Origin: an uncultured Bacilli bacterium
GTDB lineage: Bacteria > Bacillota_I > Bacilli_A > RF39 > UBA660
Assembly (NCBI GenBank): GCA_934098705.1
Contig: CAKOPC010000004.1
Coordinates: 1 to 64,000 of the forward strand
Length of the DNA: 64,000 nucleotides
Direction: 5' to 3'
Of the stretch, positions 41,929 through 51,498 are shown piece after piece; the first letter of the stretch is position 1; every line of letters begins with the position of its first letter. The notes under the pieces are model-generated. The model worked only from the letters and a program-made list of their open reading frames with translations, ran no database searches and had not been told where the DNA came from. The translations under genes and the position numbers were made by a program.

Positions 41929-42884
41929 AAAGCTTCACCTTCTTTATATTTTTTTGCTTCAGTATCAAGATCTTTTATTAAGTCATCTACTTCCTCAAAT
42001 GTTTTAAGTCTTGCCCCACTTGCCTTAGCATGTCCTCCACCATTATATTTTTCCGCAACATGATTTATCGCAGGGCCTCTTGACCTTATGGAAACTCTTA
42101 TTATATTATTTTTCTTATCTTCAGTTGCACTAAGCCATATAACAAAATCAGTAACATTATTAAACTCGTTAATAGCATCTCCAGTTGAGGCACTTTCCAT
42201 ATGAAACATATCTATTATATCATCTGTTATTTTTATATAACCTACCCCATTTTTTGTAACTTGCATATTATTTGCCATATAACCTTGTAATTTAAATTCA
42301 CCGATTGGTTTTTTATATAGGTTAAAATATAACTTACTTGTTTCAAGATTATATTTTTCAATCAAATTAGCTACTTTTCTTAAAACATCAGGGGTTGTAT
42401 TATCAAATATAAATCTTCCAGTATCTGCAACTATACCATAGAATAGATATTCTGCTACCTTTTTATTAAATTTTAAACCAACTTCATTTATTAGGTCATA
42501 TACAAGCTCTGCTGCACTTGATTTTTTATCATCTATAAGTTCAAGATCACAAAACTCTTCAATTTTGGGATGGTGATCTATTTTTATAGAATAACTTATT
42601 TTATCAAAATCATAAAAATCAAGTCTTTTTCTATCTGGAGTATCTAAACATATTAAAAGGTAATCACCAGGAAGGGACATATTAGCCCCCTTATCTGGTT
42701 TCCCCATATATAAAAATCTTGATGAATAAGAACCTGTTAAAAAGACATTTTTATCTTTAAAAGTCTCTTTTATTGATTCTTTAAGGGCAAAGGTAGATCC
42801 CATAGCATCAGGATCTGCGTTAATATGTCTTGCTATTACAATATTATTATATTTCTTTATCAATTTAAATATTTGTTTATTCAT
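41925..42884 (-). CDS. nrnA: DHH phosphoesterase NrnA (nano-RNase / pAp phosphatase), 319 aa
   Basis: DHH superfamily motifs: HINADPDAMGST, LDTPDRKR, KIDHHPKIEEF, and the DHHA1 end GGGHAKASGARL. Bifunctional oligoribonuclease and 3'-phosphoadenosine 5'-phosphate phosphatase in Firmicutes. Placed between ackA (18 bases upstream) and engB. GGAG precedes the ATG. Confidence 0.94.
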   Translation of the reverse strand: MNKQIFKLIKKYNNIVIARHINADPDAMGSTFALKESIKETFKDKNVFLTGSYSSRFLYMGKPDKGANMSLPGDYLLICLDTPDRKRLDFYDFDKISYSIKIDHHPKIEEFCDLELIDDKKSSAAELVYDLINEVGLKFNKKVAEYLFYGIVADTGRFIFDNTTPDVLRKVANLIEKYNLETSKLYFNLYKKPIGEFKLQGYMANNMQVTKNGVGYIKITDDIIDMFHMESASTGDAINEFNNVTDFVIWLSATEDKKNNIIRVSIRSRGPAINHVAEKYNGGGHAKASGARLKTFEEVDDLIKDLDTEAKKYKEGEAL

Positions 42885-42902
42885 TAAAAATCAAACTCCA
42901 AA

Positions 42903-44081
42903 CTATTTTACAAGTTCATAAGTATCTCTTGCTATCATTAATTCTTCATCTGTTGGAATTACGTATACTGGTATTTTGGATTCTTTTTTAGTTATACATA
43001 CTTCCTTACCACGACAATTATTAGCTTCTTCATCTATTAAAACACCAAGTACTTTTAATTCTTCTAGTACTTCTTTTCTTGTTTGTATACCATTTTCTCC
43101 AACACCTGCGGTAAAGATAATAGCATCACAACCTTTCATTTCAACATAGTATTTAGCAATGTAATCTACTATTTTTCTTACGTACATTTTATTAGCTAAC
43201 ATACATCTTTTGTTGCCTTCTTTTATACCTTGTTCTATATCACGAGCATCACTTGAAACACCACTTATTCCTAAAAGACCACTTTTTTTATTTAAAATAG
43301 TATCCATCTCTTGTGGAGTTATTTTTTGATGTTCCATCATATAAGTTACGATAGTTGCATCAATATCACCACAACGTGATCCCATAATTAAACCAGCATT
43401 TGGAGTAAGTCCCATTGATGTATTAAGACATTTACCATCTACAACAGCACTTATTGAAGCACCATTTCCAATATGGCAAGTGATAAGTTTAGTATCTTCT
43501 CTTCCTAAAATTTCATTCATTCTTTTTGCTACATATTTATGACTTGTACCATGTGCTCCATATCTTCTTATTTTAAAGTCATTATCCCACTCATATGGAA
43601 GAGCATACATATAATTATACTCTGGCATAGTTTGGTGAAAAGATGTGTCAAAAACAGTTGTTAGTACTGCATCTTTAAACACTTCTTGTTCTGCTCTTAT
43701 TCCAACTATAGCAGGAGGATTATGAAGAGGTCCTAAAATACTTAATTCATCTATTTTTGAAATAACATCTTCAGTTGCAATAACACTTCTATCAAAATAT
43801 GAACCACCTTGTACTATACGATTACCAATACCTTTAATATCTTTTAATGTATCAATAATCTTATTTTCAAGTAATTCTTGTACTAGATACTGAAAAGCAT
43901 CTTTATGATTTTCAAGATTTACTTCTTTCTTTATTTTTTCTTCTCCTATTTTTATTGTATAAAAACTATTACCAATTCCAATACGTTCAAAAACTCCTGA
44001 AATTAGCACTTTTTCATCAGGCATTTCAAATAATCTAAATTTTAATGATGAACTACCTGCATTAACTGATAATATTTTCAT
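42903..44081 (-). CDS. ackA: Acetate kinase, 392 aa
   Basis: Full-length with VNAGSSSLKFRLFEM, the active-site block AHGTSHKYVAKR, HIGNGASISAV, and FTAGVGENG. Interconverts acetyl phosphate/ADP and acetate/ATP, pointing to acetate-forming fermentation. No pta gene is adjacent. AAGGAATT precedes the ATG. Confidence 0.97.
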   Translation of the reverse strand: MKILSVNAGSSSLKFRLFEMPDEKVLISGVFERIGIGNSFYTIKIGEEKIKKEVNLENHKDAFQYLVQELLENKIIDTLKDIKGIGNRIVQGGSYFDRSVIATEDVISKIDELSILGPLHNPPAIVGIRAEQEVFKDAVLTTVFDTSFHQTMPEYNYMYALPYEWDNDFKIRRYGAHGTSHKYVAKRMNEILGREDTKLITCHIGNGASISAVVDGKCLNTSMGLTPNAGLIMGSRCGDIDATIVTYMMEHQKITPQEMDTILNKKSGLLGISGVSSDARDIEQGIKEGNKRCMLANKMYVRKIVDYIAKYYVEMKGCDAIIFTAGVGENGIQTRKEVLEELKVLGVLIDEEANNCRGKEVCITKKESKIPVYVIPTDEELMIARDTYELVK

Positions 44082-44161
44082 ATAATTCCTTCTTTCTACA
44101 TGTATTATATTAACATAATTTGATGATTTTTAAAAGAAAAATGACATATTTAATAAAAAAA

Positions 44162-44184
44162 GTTATGTCTTTTTTTAACATAAC
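44162..44184 (-). terminator. Terminator of the FGE-like surface protein gene
   Basis: GTTATGT with ACATAAC, 9-nt loop, then a T-run on the minus strand, 6 bases after the stop. Confidence 0.7.
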
Positions 44185-44189
44185 CTTTA

Positions 44190-45653
44190 TTAATTATATA
44201 CTACTACAACCATTCTTGATGTTGTTGTAGCTTCTTCTGGCATTGTTCCTCTGTATGAGAAAATACCAGCACTAGCTCCTTGCATATAAAATCCACCTCT
44301 AGACATCCATGAATTATTTCCAAACATTGCCTCATCAGCATACCACATATTAGTTTCATCTTGGTATGCTTGTCCAAAACACATATTAAATCCTGTTGAC
44401 GCATCAGTACAAGTTATTGAGTTATCATATTCAAATGAATCAATATATTTATTATTTGTATTTATTGCATTAAAGTTTGTTAATGATGTCCCTGAAAAAC
44501 CACCAGCATATGACTGTGTTGTACTTTTTGCCATTACAAATTCAAAGTTTCCTCCTGACATATCATACACGCCATATATATTACTTGTTGTTGAAGCTTC
44601 TTGTCCATATGCTGTTTCATAAGTGCCATTTTCTGCACTATTATCACTACCTGCTGTTGCACCAAGACCTGTTTCCATACCATTATTTATTCCAATATCA
44701 GGGCATGTTGTATCATCTATGCATCTTCCATAAATACTTTGTGAAAGATAAGCAACTGCTCCCCACTCACTATTTTTTATCATATGTACGTCAGCTGTAT
44801 TTGTAAAACCAAATGTATTACTTGATGACTGCATTGATTTTATTCCAAAGAACATATTAGCAGGATCATTAGCTACTAAAGACATGACATTTGGTAATGT
44901 TCTTAAACCATTTGCACTAGTACAAGATGTTGTTGTACACTCCAAATTATTGGAATTTGTACTATTTGATAATGTAATGTGTGATATTTCAAATTTACCA
45001 ACCCAAATACCTGAAATATCTTCTCCACCAAAAGTAAAGGCTGGATGTTGATACCACACAGTAGTATCAACTTGTGATCCATCTAAAAATTGTATTCCAA
45101 TAGCACCTGGGGCATCTTGTGTTCCACCAGCATAATTTTCTTGCATAGAACTAAACGCACTATATGCATATTTTGGAATCCATACAAGCATATTTGTTAT
45201 ATCGTCCATATTTATAACTGTTCCTGCTGCACTACCTACATATGTACTTCTACTTGCATCTGTAACTGTTACTGCATTAGCCCAGTATCTATTTGAGTAA
45301 CTATACCATTGATGGGCTGTATCACTATTATTTGCATCTGCTTTTACCCAAACATTATTTTCACTATTATAACATACTGGTATCATGTATGATGCAGATG
45401 CAAGAGATGGAGAATTTGGCATTACACCTGCCCCATCTCCTTCTTCTTCCCCAATAGTATCACAATCAAATAATACAGGTGCTTCTATTTTTACATACTT
45501 AACCCCAAAAGAATTATTACTTTCTAATTCATATGTAAATAAAGCATATGATGTAGCACCAACTATCGTTAATAAAACTATTGTAAAAATTACAAGGAAA
45601 TATTTATTTATTACTTTAATATCAGTTAAAAGAAAATCTTTAATCTTCCTCAT
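44190..45653 (-). CDS. Membrane-anchored exported protein with FGE/SUMF1-like (C-type lectin fold) region, 487 aa
   Basis: An N-terminal hydrophobic segment (about 18-40) ends TSYALFTYELE, then a large external domain rich in Asn, Ser, Thr, Trp and Tyr. Blocks such as NIYGVYDMSGGNFEFVMAKS and the ending SRGGFYMQGASAGIFSYRG recall formylglycine-generating-enzyme/lectin-fold proteins (D-M-x-G-N-x-W-E, then R-G-G-S). The catalytic cysteines of true FGE are not evident, so probably a binding protein on the cell surface. AGGAGGAAT precedes the ATG. Confidence 0.7.
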   Translation of the reverse strand: MRKIKDFLLTDIKVINKYFLVIFTIVLLTIVGATSYALFTYELESNNSFGVKYVKIEAPVLFDCDTIGEEEGDGAGVMPNSPSLASASYMIPVCYNSENNVWVKADANNSDTAHQWYSYSNRYWANAVTVTDASRSTYVGSAAGTVINMDDITNMLVWIPKYAYSAFSSMQENYAGGTQDAPGAIGIQFLDGSQVDTTVWYQHPAFTFGGEDISGIWVGKFEISHITLSNSTNSNNLECTTTSCTSANGLRTLPNVMSLVANDPANMFFGIKSMQSSSNTFGFTNTADVHMIKNSEWGAVAYLSQSIYGRCIDDTTCPDIGINNGMETGLGATAGSDNSAENGTYETAYGQEASTTSNIYGVYDMSGGNFEFVMAKSTTQSYAGGFSGTSLTNFNAINTNNKYIDSFEYDNSITCTDASTGFNMCFGQAYQDETNMWYADEAMFGNNSWMSRGGFYMQGASAGIFSYRGTMPEEATTTSRMVVVVYN

Positions 45654-45723
45654 AAAGTATTCCTCCTATCATAAATATAATTATATAATATTTTTTTTAT
45701 AATTTAAAGCCATATTTTTAAAA

Positions 45724-45752
45724 AAAGACAAATTTATTTAATTTTTGTCTTT
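45724..45752 (-). terminator. Terminator of the CmpB-type membrane protein gene
   Basis: AAAGACAAA with TTTGTCTTT and an 11-nt loop, followed by A/T-rich sequence; it spans the stop codon at 45738. Confidence 0.6.
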
Positions 45753-46448
45753 AGTTTTTTTATTTAATTTGTTTGTTATCTCTTCTTTTAATTCAATTAA
45801 ATAGTCTTTATCATTTTTTACATTAGGAAAAGCTTTAATAAGTCTTTTGTATAAAAATCCTTTATGAAATAAGACATCTTTTACTTTATTTGATATTTCA
45901 ATAGTATTATCTTTTTCTACCTTTTTTAAAGTTGTTTTAAAGCCATCTATTATTTTTACTGATATTATATTATCAACAACATATATACATAATAAGGTAA
46001 TTGCTATAATAAACTGTATATTTTGTGGTATTTTATTTATAATACCAAGGAAAAATGGATTTATTATATATATAACAATGGTACCAAGTATACCAAATGG
46101 TAGCATTGTTTCTAAACATATTCTGCCATTAATATTAAACTTCTTTTTAGAGTAATCCCACCATCTTGCTTTAAATATAAGTTCCATAAAATAGCTTGTA
46201 AAGTATTCAAGTACAGAACAGATTACTATTGCCATTACAAATAAAAATAGTGGTTCCTCTTTGTATTTAGAAAGTAAAAGAATAAGTGCTAAACAACCCC
46301 AACCATATATAGGGCATATTGGTCCTATTAAAAAGCCTCGGTTTACAAACTTTTTTCTATCTACTAAATTTACCATAACTTCCATAAACCATCCCATAAA
46401 TGAATACATCATGAATAACAACACTAATGTTGTAAAATTATACGTCAT
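45738..46448 (-). CDS. Putative ABC-transporter type IV (CmpB) membrane protein, 236 aa
   Basis: Six hydrophobic segments with the family blocks FMMYSFMGWFMEVMVNLVDR, NRGFLIGPICPIYGWG and YFMELIFKARWWDYSKKKFN. This matches the small CmpB-like membrane family (PF06541), widespread in Firmicutes and of unproven function; no ATPase gene is adjacent. A basic cytoplasmic tail ends the protein. GAGGTG precedes the ATG. Confidence 0.85.
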   Translation of the reverse strand: MTYNFTTLVLLFMMYSFMGWFMEVMVNLVDRKKFVNRGFLIGPICPIYGWGCLALILLLSKYKEEPLFLFVMAIVICSVLEYFTSYFMELIFKARWWDYSKKKFNINGRICLETMLPFGILGTIVIYIINPFFLGIINKIPQNIQFIIAITLLCIYVVDNIISVKIIDGFKTTLKKVEKDNTIEISNKVKDVLFHKGFLYKRLIKAFPNVKNDKDYLIELKEEITNKLNKKTKDKN

Positions 46449-46546
46449 ACTAACACCTCATTATTATAATAGCATAAATATTATGATTTTGTATATATTT
46501 GTTTTCTTATTTTTTTAAATAGACAATTTTTAATAAAAATAGCATC

Positions 46547-46594
46547 AAAAAAAGTAAAGCATTGTTTTTATGTTTACTTAGGCTTTACTTTTTT
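46547..46594. terminator. Strong bidirectional-type terminator
   Basis: AAAAAAAGTAAAGC (46547-46560) pairs with GCTTTACTTTTTT (46582-46594), 21-nt loop. It ends the beta-helix surface protein gene at 46653. Confidence 0.75.
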
Positions 46595-46652
46595 ATACTT
46601 TTATTTTGGATTTGCTTTTTAAAATATATTTATATTTTCTTTACAAGCATAT

Positions 46653-48002
46653 TTAATTAACTTCATTTTTTCTTGTTATAAATACTTTAGATAAAGTAAG
46701 AGTTAATACTGATATAATTCCAAGTGTTATAATGCTTCCAATATTATCACTTGTTTCAGGGTTTTCAAGTGTTATTTTTTCTGCATTTATTTTGACTATT
46801 ATATTTTCTTTTATATCTTTTAAAGATAATTTGTCATCTTTTAAAGTAGCATTATTATCATTTACCAAAACTGATTTTATTTTATAGCCTTCTTTAGCTT
46901 TAATAACTAATTCTTTATCTTCTCCTTCAAGAACAGTCATTTCTTCATCTTGATCATATAAAACATTTTCATCTGTTACAACTTTAATAGTATATTTATT
47001 CATTATTTTAACATAATTACGATTTGAAATATAAAAATTATCATTTATTTCAAGTAACTCTGCATCTCTTCCATCTTTTTCATAACCAGCATATACAACC
47101 TTATTTTCCATATTTTCTAATGTTGGTTCAGTTTTAAATGAAACATCATTTACTGTAATTTCAAAAGTACTATTATCTATTTTTATATATCCGCCCTCAT
47201 TAACACCAATTCCGTAATTTCCACTTCTAATATTTACTTTTGAATCTTTTATTTGAACTGCTGTGTTTGTATAAATACCTCCTGCTTGGCTATCAAGTGT
47301 AAATGTTGAATTATCTAATTTCATTAAACCAACACTATAAATACTTGCAAAACCACTTTTAGCTTTTACTTTAGAATTTGTAATAGTTAATGTGCCATCT
47401 CCATTTGTTGCTTCAACATAAATAGCGTTTGAATCATTAAATACTGCTTCTAATTCTAGTTCACTATCAGTTATTTCTGCTTTAGCATATGAAGATATCG
47501 CAGAACCTGATCCTTTTGCTGTTACTTTTGAACCATTTTTAATAATTAAACCCTTATCATTTTCAATAGCTGTTAAATGTTCTTCAGTTGTTGTTAAGTC
47601 CAAAACTGCATTATCTATAGTAATTGTTTTAGTACTTTTTAATGCAGGAAAAGCTGCAGAAATAGTTAATGTGCCATCTCCTGTTATAACTAAATTAGAA
47701 CTTGATCTGATTCCAAAATTTATTCCAGTTACTGTTATTTTATTATTTCCTTTTAAAATTATTTTTGTATCTTCTTCTCCTGTTAAATTAATACCATAAT
47801 TATCATTTGATGTTAATGTAATATTTTCTAAAGTTAATTCTTTTTTTGCTTTATCATACTTTAAAGTACCATCTCCTAAAGCTACTGTACTTGTTTCATC
47901 TGTAAGCATTGTTCCGTTAACATATACAGGTAAGTTTTCTGCTTTTACACTAAATATACTAAGTAAAAAAACAGAAATAATTGTAACCATTATTTTTTTC
48001 AT
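46653..48002 (-). CDS. NPETS-anchored beta-helix surface protein, 449 aa
   Basis: Signal peptide (1-21), then about 250 residues of right-handed beta-helix-like repeats built on I-T-x-N/D-x-x-L-x-x-x (for example TITIDNAVLDL, AEITDSELELEA, TLTITNSKVKAKS). A bacterial Ig-like region follows (about 340-410), then ENPETSDNIG, a membrane span and RKNEVN. The C-terminus is a sorting signal with NPETS instead of LPXTG. Probable wall-bound adhesin or carbohydrate-binding protein. AAGGAGGAAT precedes the ATG. Confidence 0.82.
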   Translation of the reverse strand: MKKIMVTIISVFLLSIFSVKAENLPVYVNGTMLTDETSTVALGDGTLKYDKAKKELTLENITLTSNDNYGINLTGEEDTKIILKGNNKITVTGINFGIRSSSNLVITGDGTLTISAAFPALKSTKTITIDNAVLDLTTTEEHLTAIENDKGLIIKNGSKVTAKGSGSAISSYAKAEITDSELELEAVFNDSNAIYVEATNGDGTLTITNSKVKAKSGFASIYSVGLMKLDNSTFTLDSQAGGIYTNTAVQIKDSKVNIRSGNYGIGVNEGGYIKIDNSTFEITVNDVSFKTEPTLENMENKVVYAGYEKDGRDAELLEINDNFYISNRNYVKIMNKYTIKVVTDENVLYDQDEEMTVLEGEDKELVIKAKEGYKIKSVLVNDNNATLKDDKLSLKDIKENIIVKINAEKITLENPETSDNIGSIITLGIISVLTLTLSKVFITRKNEVN

Positions 48003-48326
48003 TTTATTCCTCCTTATATTTTAATTTTAAAAAAATGGTATATCCTTTTATTTTTCTAATATAACATCCCTCGTATAATGTAGTTAAGATATTTTTTAAC
48101 TACTTTTTCTTTTATTTAGATTTTTATTAAGAGATATCTATGAACCAATTATACAAAAACAACTAAAGCCTTTAAAATTTTAAAAATTTAGTTATTATGG
48201 TCTTTTATATGTATTTTCCCCTTACATATATTCTAATATAATAAAACATTTAAGTATATATGCCAAAAGTAATAATTATTTTCAAGTTTAATGACTTTTG
48301 GCACTTTTATATTTAGAATCACACAA
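48003..48326. other. Intergenic region with two inverted repeats
   Basis: No gene found. It holds the operator-like palindrome at 48080-48103 and a second hairpin, GCCAAAAGT (48262-48270) with ACTTTTGGC (48294-48302) and a 23-nt loop, which lacks a T-run on the minus strand. Confidence 0.5.
48080..48103. promoter_or_regulatory. Operator-like palindrome upstream of the beta-helix protein gene
   Basis: GTAGTTAA (48080-48087) and TTAACTAC (48096-48103), perfect 8-bp arms around 8 bases, about 80-100 bases before the start codon and beside A/T-rich -10-like sequence. Confidence 0.4.
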
Positions 48327-48359
48327 AAAAGTCCCTTTATATTTTTAAAAGGAACTTTT
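48327..48359 (-). terminator. Terminator of the CotD-like gene
   Basis: 12-bp stem AAAAGTCCCTTT with AAAGGAACTTTT (one G-T), 9-nt loop, T-run on the minus strand. Confidence 0.8.
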
Positions 48360-48362
48360 ATT

Positions 48363-48719
48363 TTAATAATTACAACATGAACCACAGTTTACATTAGTAC
48401 AAGTGTTTTCTTCACAGCATGAATATTCAGGTCTATATGTATGTTTATACACATGGTTGTTAATTATTTTTGTTCTTATAGGACAAACATGTGGTACTTC
48501 ATGCATAATTGTTCTTTGTACTACTCTTTCTTGTAATGGTTCTATTATTGGTTGTTGCATTACATTTGCTTGAGCTGGCATATTTGTATTATTAGCGTTT
48601 AATTGTCCTGTTTGTGCAAAATCAATATCAATATTTCCTGTATTATTATCAATATCAATCATGCCATCTTGCATATTAAAATTCATTGGAACTGGTCTTA
48701 AACCTCTTTGGTTAAACAT
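48363..48719 (-). CDS. CotD-like spore coat protein, 118 aa
   Basis: The N-terminal 65 residues are low-complexity (Asn, Gln, Asp). The C-terminal half fits CotD: RTIMHEVPHVCPIRTKIINN and HVYKHTYRPEYSCCEE with V-P-H, H-x-Y-x-H and Cys pairs, ending NCGSCCNY. CotD is an inner coat protein made under sigma-K. AGGGGG precedes the ATG. The match is by pattern and Cys/His spacing, not by long identity. Confidence 0.72.
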   Translation of the reverse strand: MFNQRGLRPVPMNFNMQDGMIDIDNNTGNIDIDFAQTGQLNANNTNMPAQANVMQQPIIEPLQERVVQRTIMHEVPHVCPIRTKIINNHVYKHTYRPEYSCCEENTCTNVNCGSCCNY

Positions 48720-48802
48720 TATAAATCCCCCTATCTATTTTTATGATATGAAAGATTTATAATGTTTGTATATGCAAGATGCCTAAAATATCAAAATATA
48801 AG

Positions 48803-50551
48803 TTAGTTATACCATGTTTTTAATATATCAACATTTTCACTTAAAGGACTTGGATTTGGCATATCCATTTTTATAATAGTTGGCATTTTAAATGATGACC
48901 CTGTTGCCATACAAACGCCAGGATATAGCATTTTCAATCTATCAATGTTATAATTTGCAATACTTGGAAGTACTTGTCCTACAAACTCTAAATCCTGTTT
49001 GTGGAACATTTTAAATATTAGAAAATTACTTATTTGCGAAATTGTAACTTCACTTAATTCTCCAGGTCTTTGTGATATAAGTCCTAAAATAATACCATAT
49101 TTTCTTCCTTCTTTAGCAATTCTATCAAATATATTGTATCCTAAAAGTTTAGCATCTCTATCATTTTGAACGTATCTATGGGCCTCTTCCAAAATAATAT
49201 GAATTGGGAATTTAGCTCTTTTTTCTAAAGATACTGTAAAATCAAATAACCATTTGGATAATATTTTAACAATTACTTTAGCAAATCTATCATCTAAACT
49301 ATTAATATTAAAATTAATAATTTGATATTTTCTATTATCACTTGACATAAGTAATCTACATATATATTCATTTTTATCTATTAATTCATCATATATAAAG
49401 TAATTTCTATTTACTCCTTTTATTAAAGTATCAAGTCTTACTTTTAAGACATTTGCATAATCAAACACTTTATCACTTGATAAGATTCCCTCTGATATAA
49501 GAGCAAATTCAAGTGCTACATAAAAGTCTTCGACAGTATAATACATTATTTTAGCACTGTTATAATCAAGATTTACCTTAACAAACTTTTCTAAATAATC
49601 ACATACAAGTTCTATATCTTGTATTTTACCATTTTCATTTATATATAAACATTGTTTTAAAGAAAGAGTCCATCCTCCCCTTGTTAATGGTTTTTCTAAG
49701 TATATATCTTTTGTATAAAATTTAGATAGTATAGACACTATTTGAGTTCTTATTTTTAGATTATCATTATTATATATAATATCTAAAAGACATCTTGCTA
49801 TTATATCATTTTTATATTCAATTACATTTTCTTCCTTTTGCGCAAATATTGATACTAAACTTAAAGCTTTAGATATTACTTGTATTTGTTTTGGCTCTTC
49901 AGCATCTAAAAGTAGTGCTAAATCATCAACTCCTAAAAGATAAAAGGGAATTGCTAAATGTTCGTTATTACTTTTAAGGTCTGTTGTTATAAGTCTATAG
50001 TTTATATTATTAAACTTTTTGTTTATTTCTGAAAAACAGTTTTTATATTCTCCATAAGCATCAAAGATAAAAAAGTTACTTTTAAATGGAGATGACATAC
50101 TTTCATAAAATATTTTTTGAATAAGTGATGATACAGCATAACTTTTACCACTACCAGTATTACCAAGTATTGCAAAGTGGTTAGAAAAGAATTTGTTTAC
50201 ATCAATTCCTATTTTATATTTTGGATAAATGTAACTTGTACCTATTTTTATATTTGTTACATCATCACTATATATAGTGTCAAGTTCTTCAGCGGTTGTT
50301 AGATAAACTTTAGAATTAAATGATGGTTTTAATAAATCTCCAAATATAAACTTTCCATTATTTATATAGCCTAATAAATATATATTTGCTATATTATTTT
50401 TAATATTTGCAATTTCTCCAATAAATTTATTATCATTATCAACAAATGTTAAATATTTACCAATTAAATTATCTACTTCATATATATTTAAATCAAGTTG
50501 TAATGTTACCATGCCATTTGCAACTTCAACTATTTTACTATTTTCTAACAT
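48803..50551 (-). CDS. HerA-like ATPase (DUF87/FtsK-HerA superfamily), 582 aa
   Basis: A HAS-barrel like N-terminus (1-100), then the ATPase: Walker A ILGNTGSGKSYAVSSL, Walker B IHIILEEAHRYVQ, and the sensor block GLISQRPGELSEVTISQISN. Hexameric DNA-pumping ATPases of this type usually work with NurA nuclease in DNA end processing, or with Sir2-type partners in phage defence. No nurA or sir2 gene is in the window. AAGGTG precedes the ATG; single gene. Confidence 0.88.
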   Translation of the reverse strand: MLENSKIVEVANGMVTLQLDLNIYEVDNLIGKYLTFVDNDNKFIGEIANIKNNIANIYLLGYINNGKFIFGDLLKPSFNSKVYLTTAEELDTIYSDDVTNIKIGTSYIYPKYKIGIDVNKFFSNHFAILGNTGSGKSYAVSSLIQKIFYESMSSPFKSNFFIFDAYGEYKNCFSEINKKFNNINYRLITTDLKSNNEHLAIPFYLLGVDDLALLLDAEEPKQIQVISKALSLVSIFAQKEENVIEYKNDIIARCLLDIIYNNDNLKIRTQIVSILSKFYTKDIYLEKPLTRGGWTLSLKQCLYINENGKIQDIELVCDYLEKFVKVNLDYNSAKIMYYTVEDFYVALEFALISEGILSSDKVFDYANVLKVRLDTLIKGVNRNYFIYDELIDKNEYICRLLMSSDNRKYQIINFNINSLDDRFAKVIVKILSKWLFDFTVSLEKRAKFPIHIILEEAHRYVQNDRDAKLLGYNIFDRIAKEGRKYGIILGLISQRPGELSEVTISQISNFLIFKMFHKQDLEFVGQVLPSIANYNIDRLKMLYPGVCMATGSSFKMPTIIKMDMPNPSPLSENVDILKTWYN

Positions 50552-50689
50552 ATAAAAACACCTTCTTATTCTAAAGATAATATTATCATATTAACTTGTT
50601 TTAGTAAAGTTATTTTATAAATAATAATATATTTTTGCTATAACACTTTTTACTATTTTTCATAAAATATTTATGAGGTGTGTTATATT

Positions 50690-51490
50690 ATGATAAATTT
50701 TTTTGGCAATATTAATCCTATCTTTGCAGCTTTTTTAGCAGGTATTTTTACTTGGTTTATTACAATGCTTGGTGCCTCAGTTGTCTTTTTCTTTAAAAGA
50801 GTTAATAAGAATTTAATGGATATAATGTTAAGTTTTGCAGGAGGAGTTATGCTAGCTGCCTCTTCATTTTCTCTTATTAATCCTGCGATTAGTTTTTGTG
50901 ATACATTATCTTTAAATAGAGTTTTAATTCCTACGGTAGGAGTTCTAGCAGGAGGTTTGTTTCTTTATACTGGGGATGTTATTTTTGATAGAATTGCTAA
51001 ACATAAAAAGCTTGCTAATATGGATACTTTGAAAAAGAATTTAATGCTTATCTCCTCTATCACGTTACATAATATACCAGAAGGTCTTGTTATTGGAACA
51101 GCTTTTGGTAGTATTCTTTATAATATAGAGGGTGCTAGTATTTACTCTTGTCTTATTTTAGCTATTGGCATTGGTATTCAAAACTTTCCTGAGGGAAGTA
51201 GTGTTTCGCTTCCTCTTTTAGGAAGTGGCATGTCAAGGTTTAAAGCTTTTTTCTTAGGACAATTATCAGGTTTTGTTGAACCAATATTTGCTGTTATTGG
51301 AGCTATACTTGCTTTAAAGGTGAGATATTTATTACCAATACTTTTATCTTTTGCAGGAGGATGCATGATTTATGCAGTTGTTTGTGAAATAATACCAGAG
51401 ATTGGAACAAATAAAAAAAAGAGTCTAATGGCTCTATTTACTATAATTGGTTTTGCTTTAATGATGGTTCTTGATGTAGCTTTAGGATAA
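50690..51490 (+). CDS. ZIP family metal transporter, 266 aa
   Basis: Eight membrane helices with the ZIP metal sites: SITLHNIPEGLVIGTAFG in helix 4 (HN-PEG) and GIQNFPEGSSVSLPLLGSG in helix 5 (QN-PEG). It is a divalent metal (zinc or iron) importer of the GufA/ZupT group. The ATG at 50690 follows GAGGTG. Its 3' end is three bases from the convergent ABC exporter gene. Confidence 0.93.
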   Translation: MINFFGNINPIFAAFLAGIFTWFITMLGASVVFFFKRVNKNLMDIMLSFAGGVMLAASSFSLINPAISFCDTLSLNRVLIPTVGVLAGGLFLYTGDVIFDRIAKHKKLANMDTLKKNLMLISSITLHNIPEGLVIGTAFGSILYNIEGASIYSCLILAIGIGIQNFPEGSSVSLPLLGSGMSRFKAFFLGQLSGFVEPIFAVIGAILALKVRYLLPILLSFAGGCMIYAVVCEIIPEIGTNKKKSLMALFTIIGFALMMVLDVALG

Positions 51491-51498
51491 GGCTACAT
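51474..51498 (+). terminator. Terminator of the ZIP transporter gene
   Basis: ATGTAGC with GCTACAT, 11-nt loop, then TTTTTTATTTT on the plus strand; it reaches into the end of the convergent gene. Confidence 0.75.
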
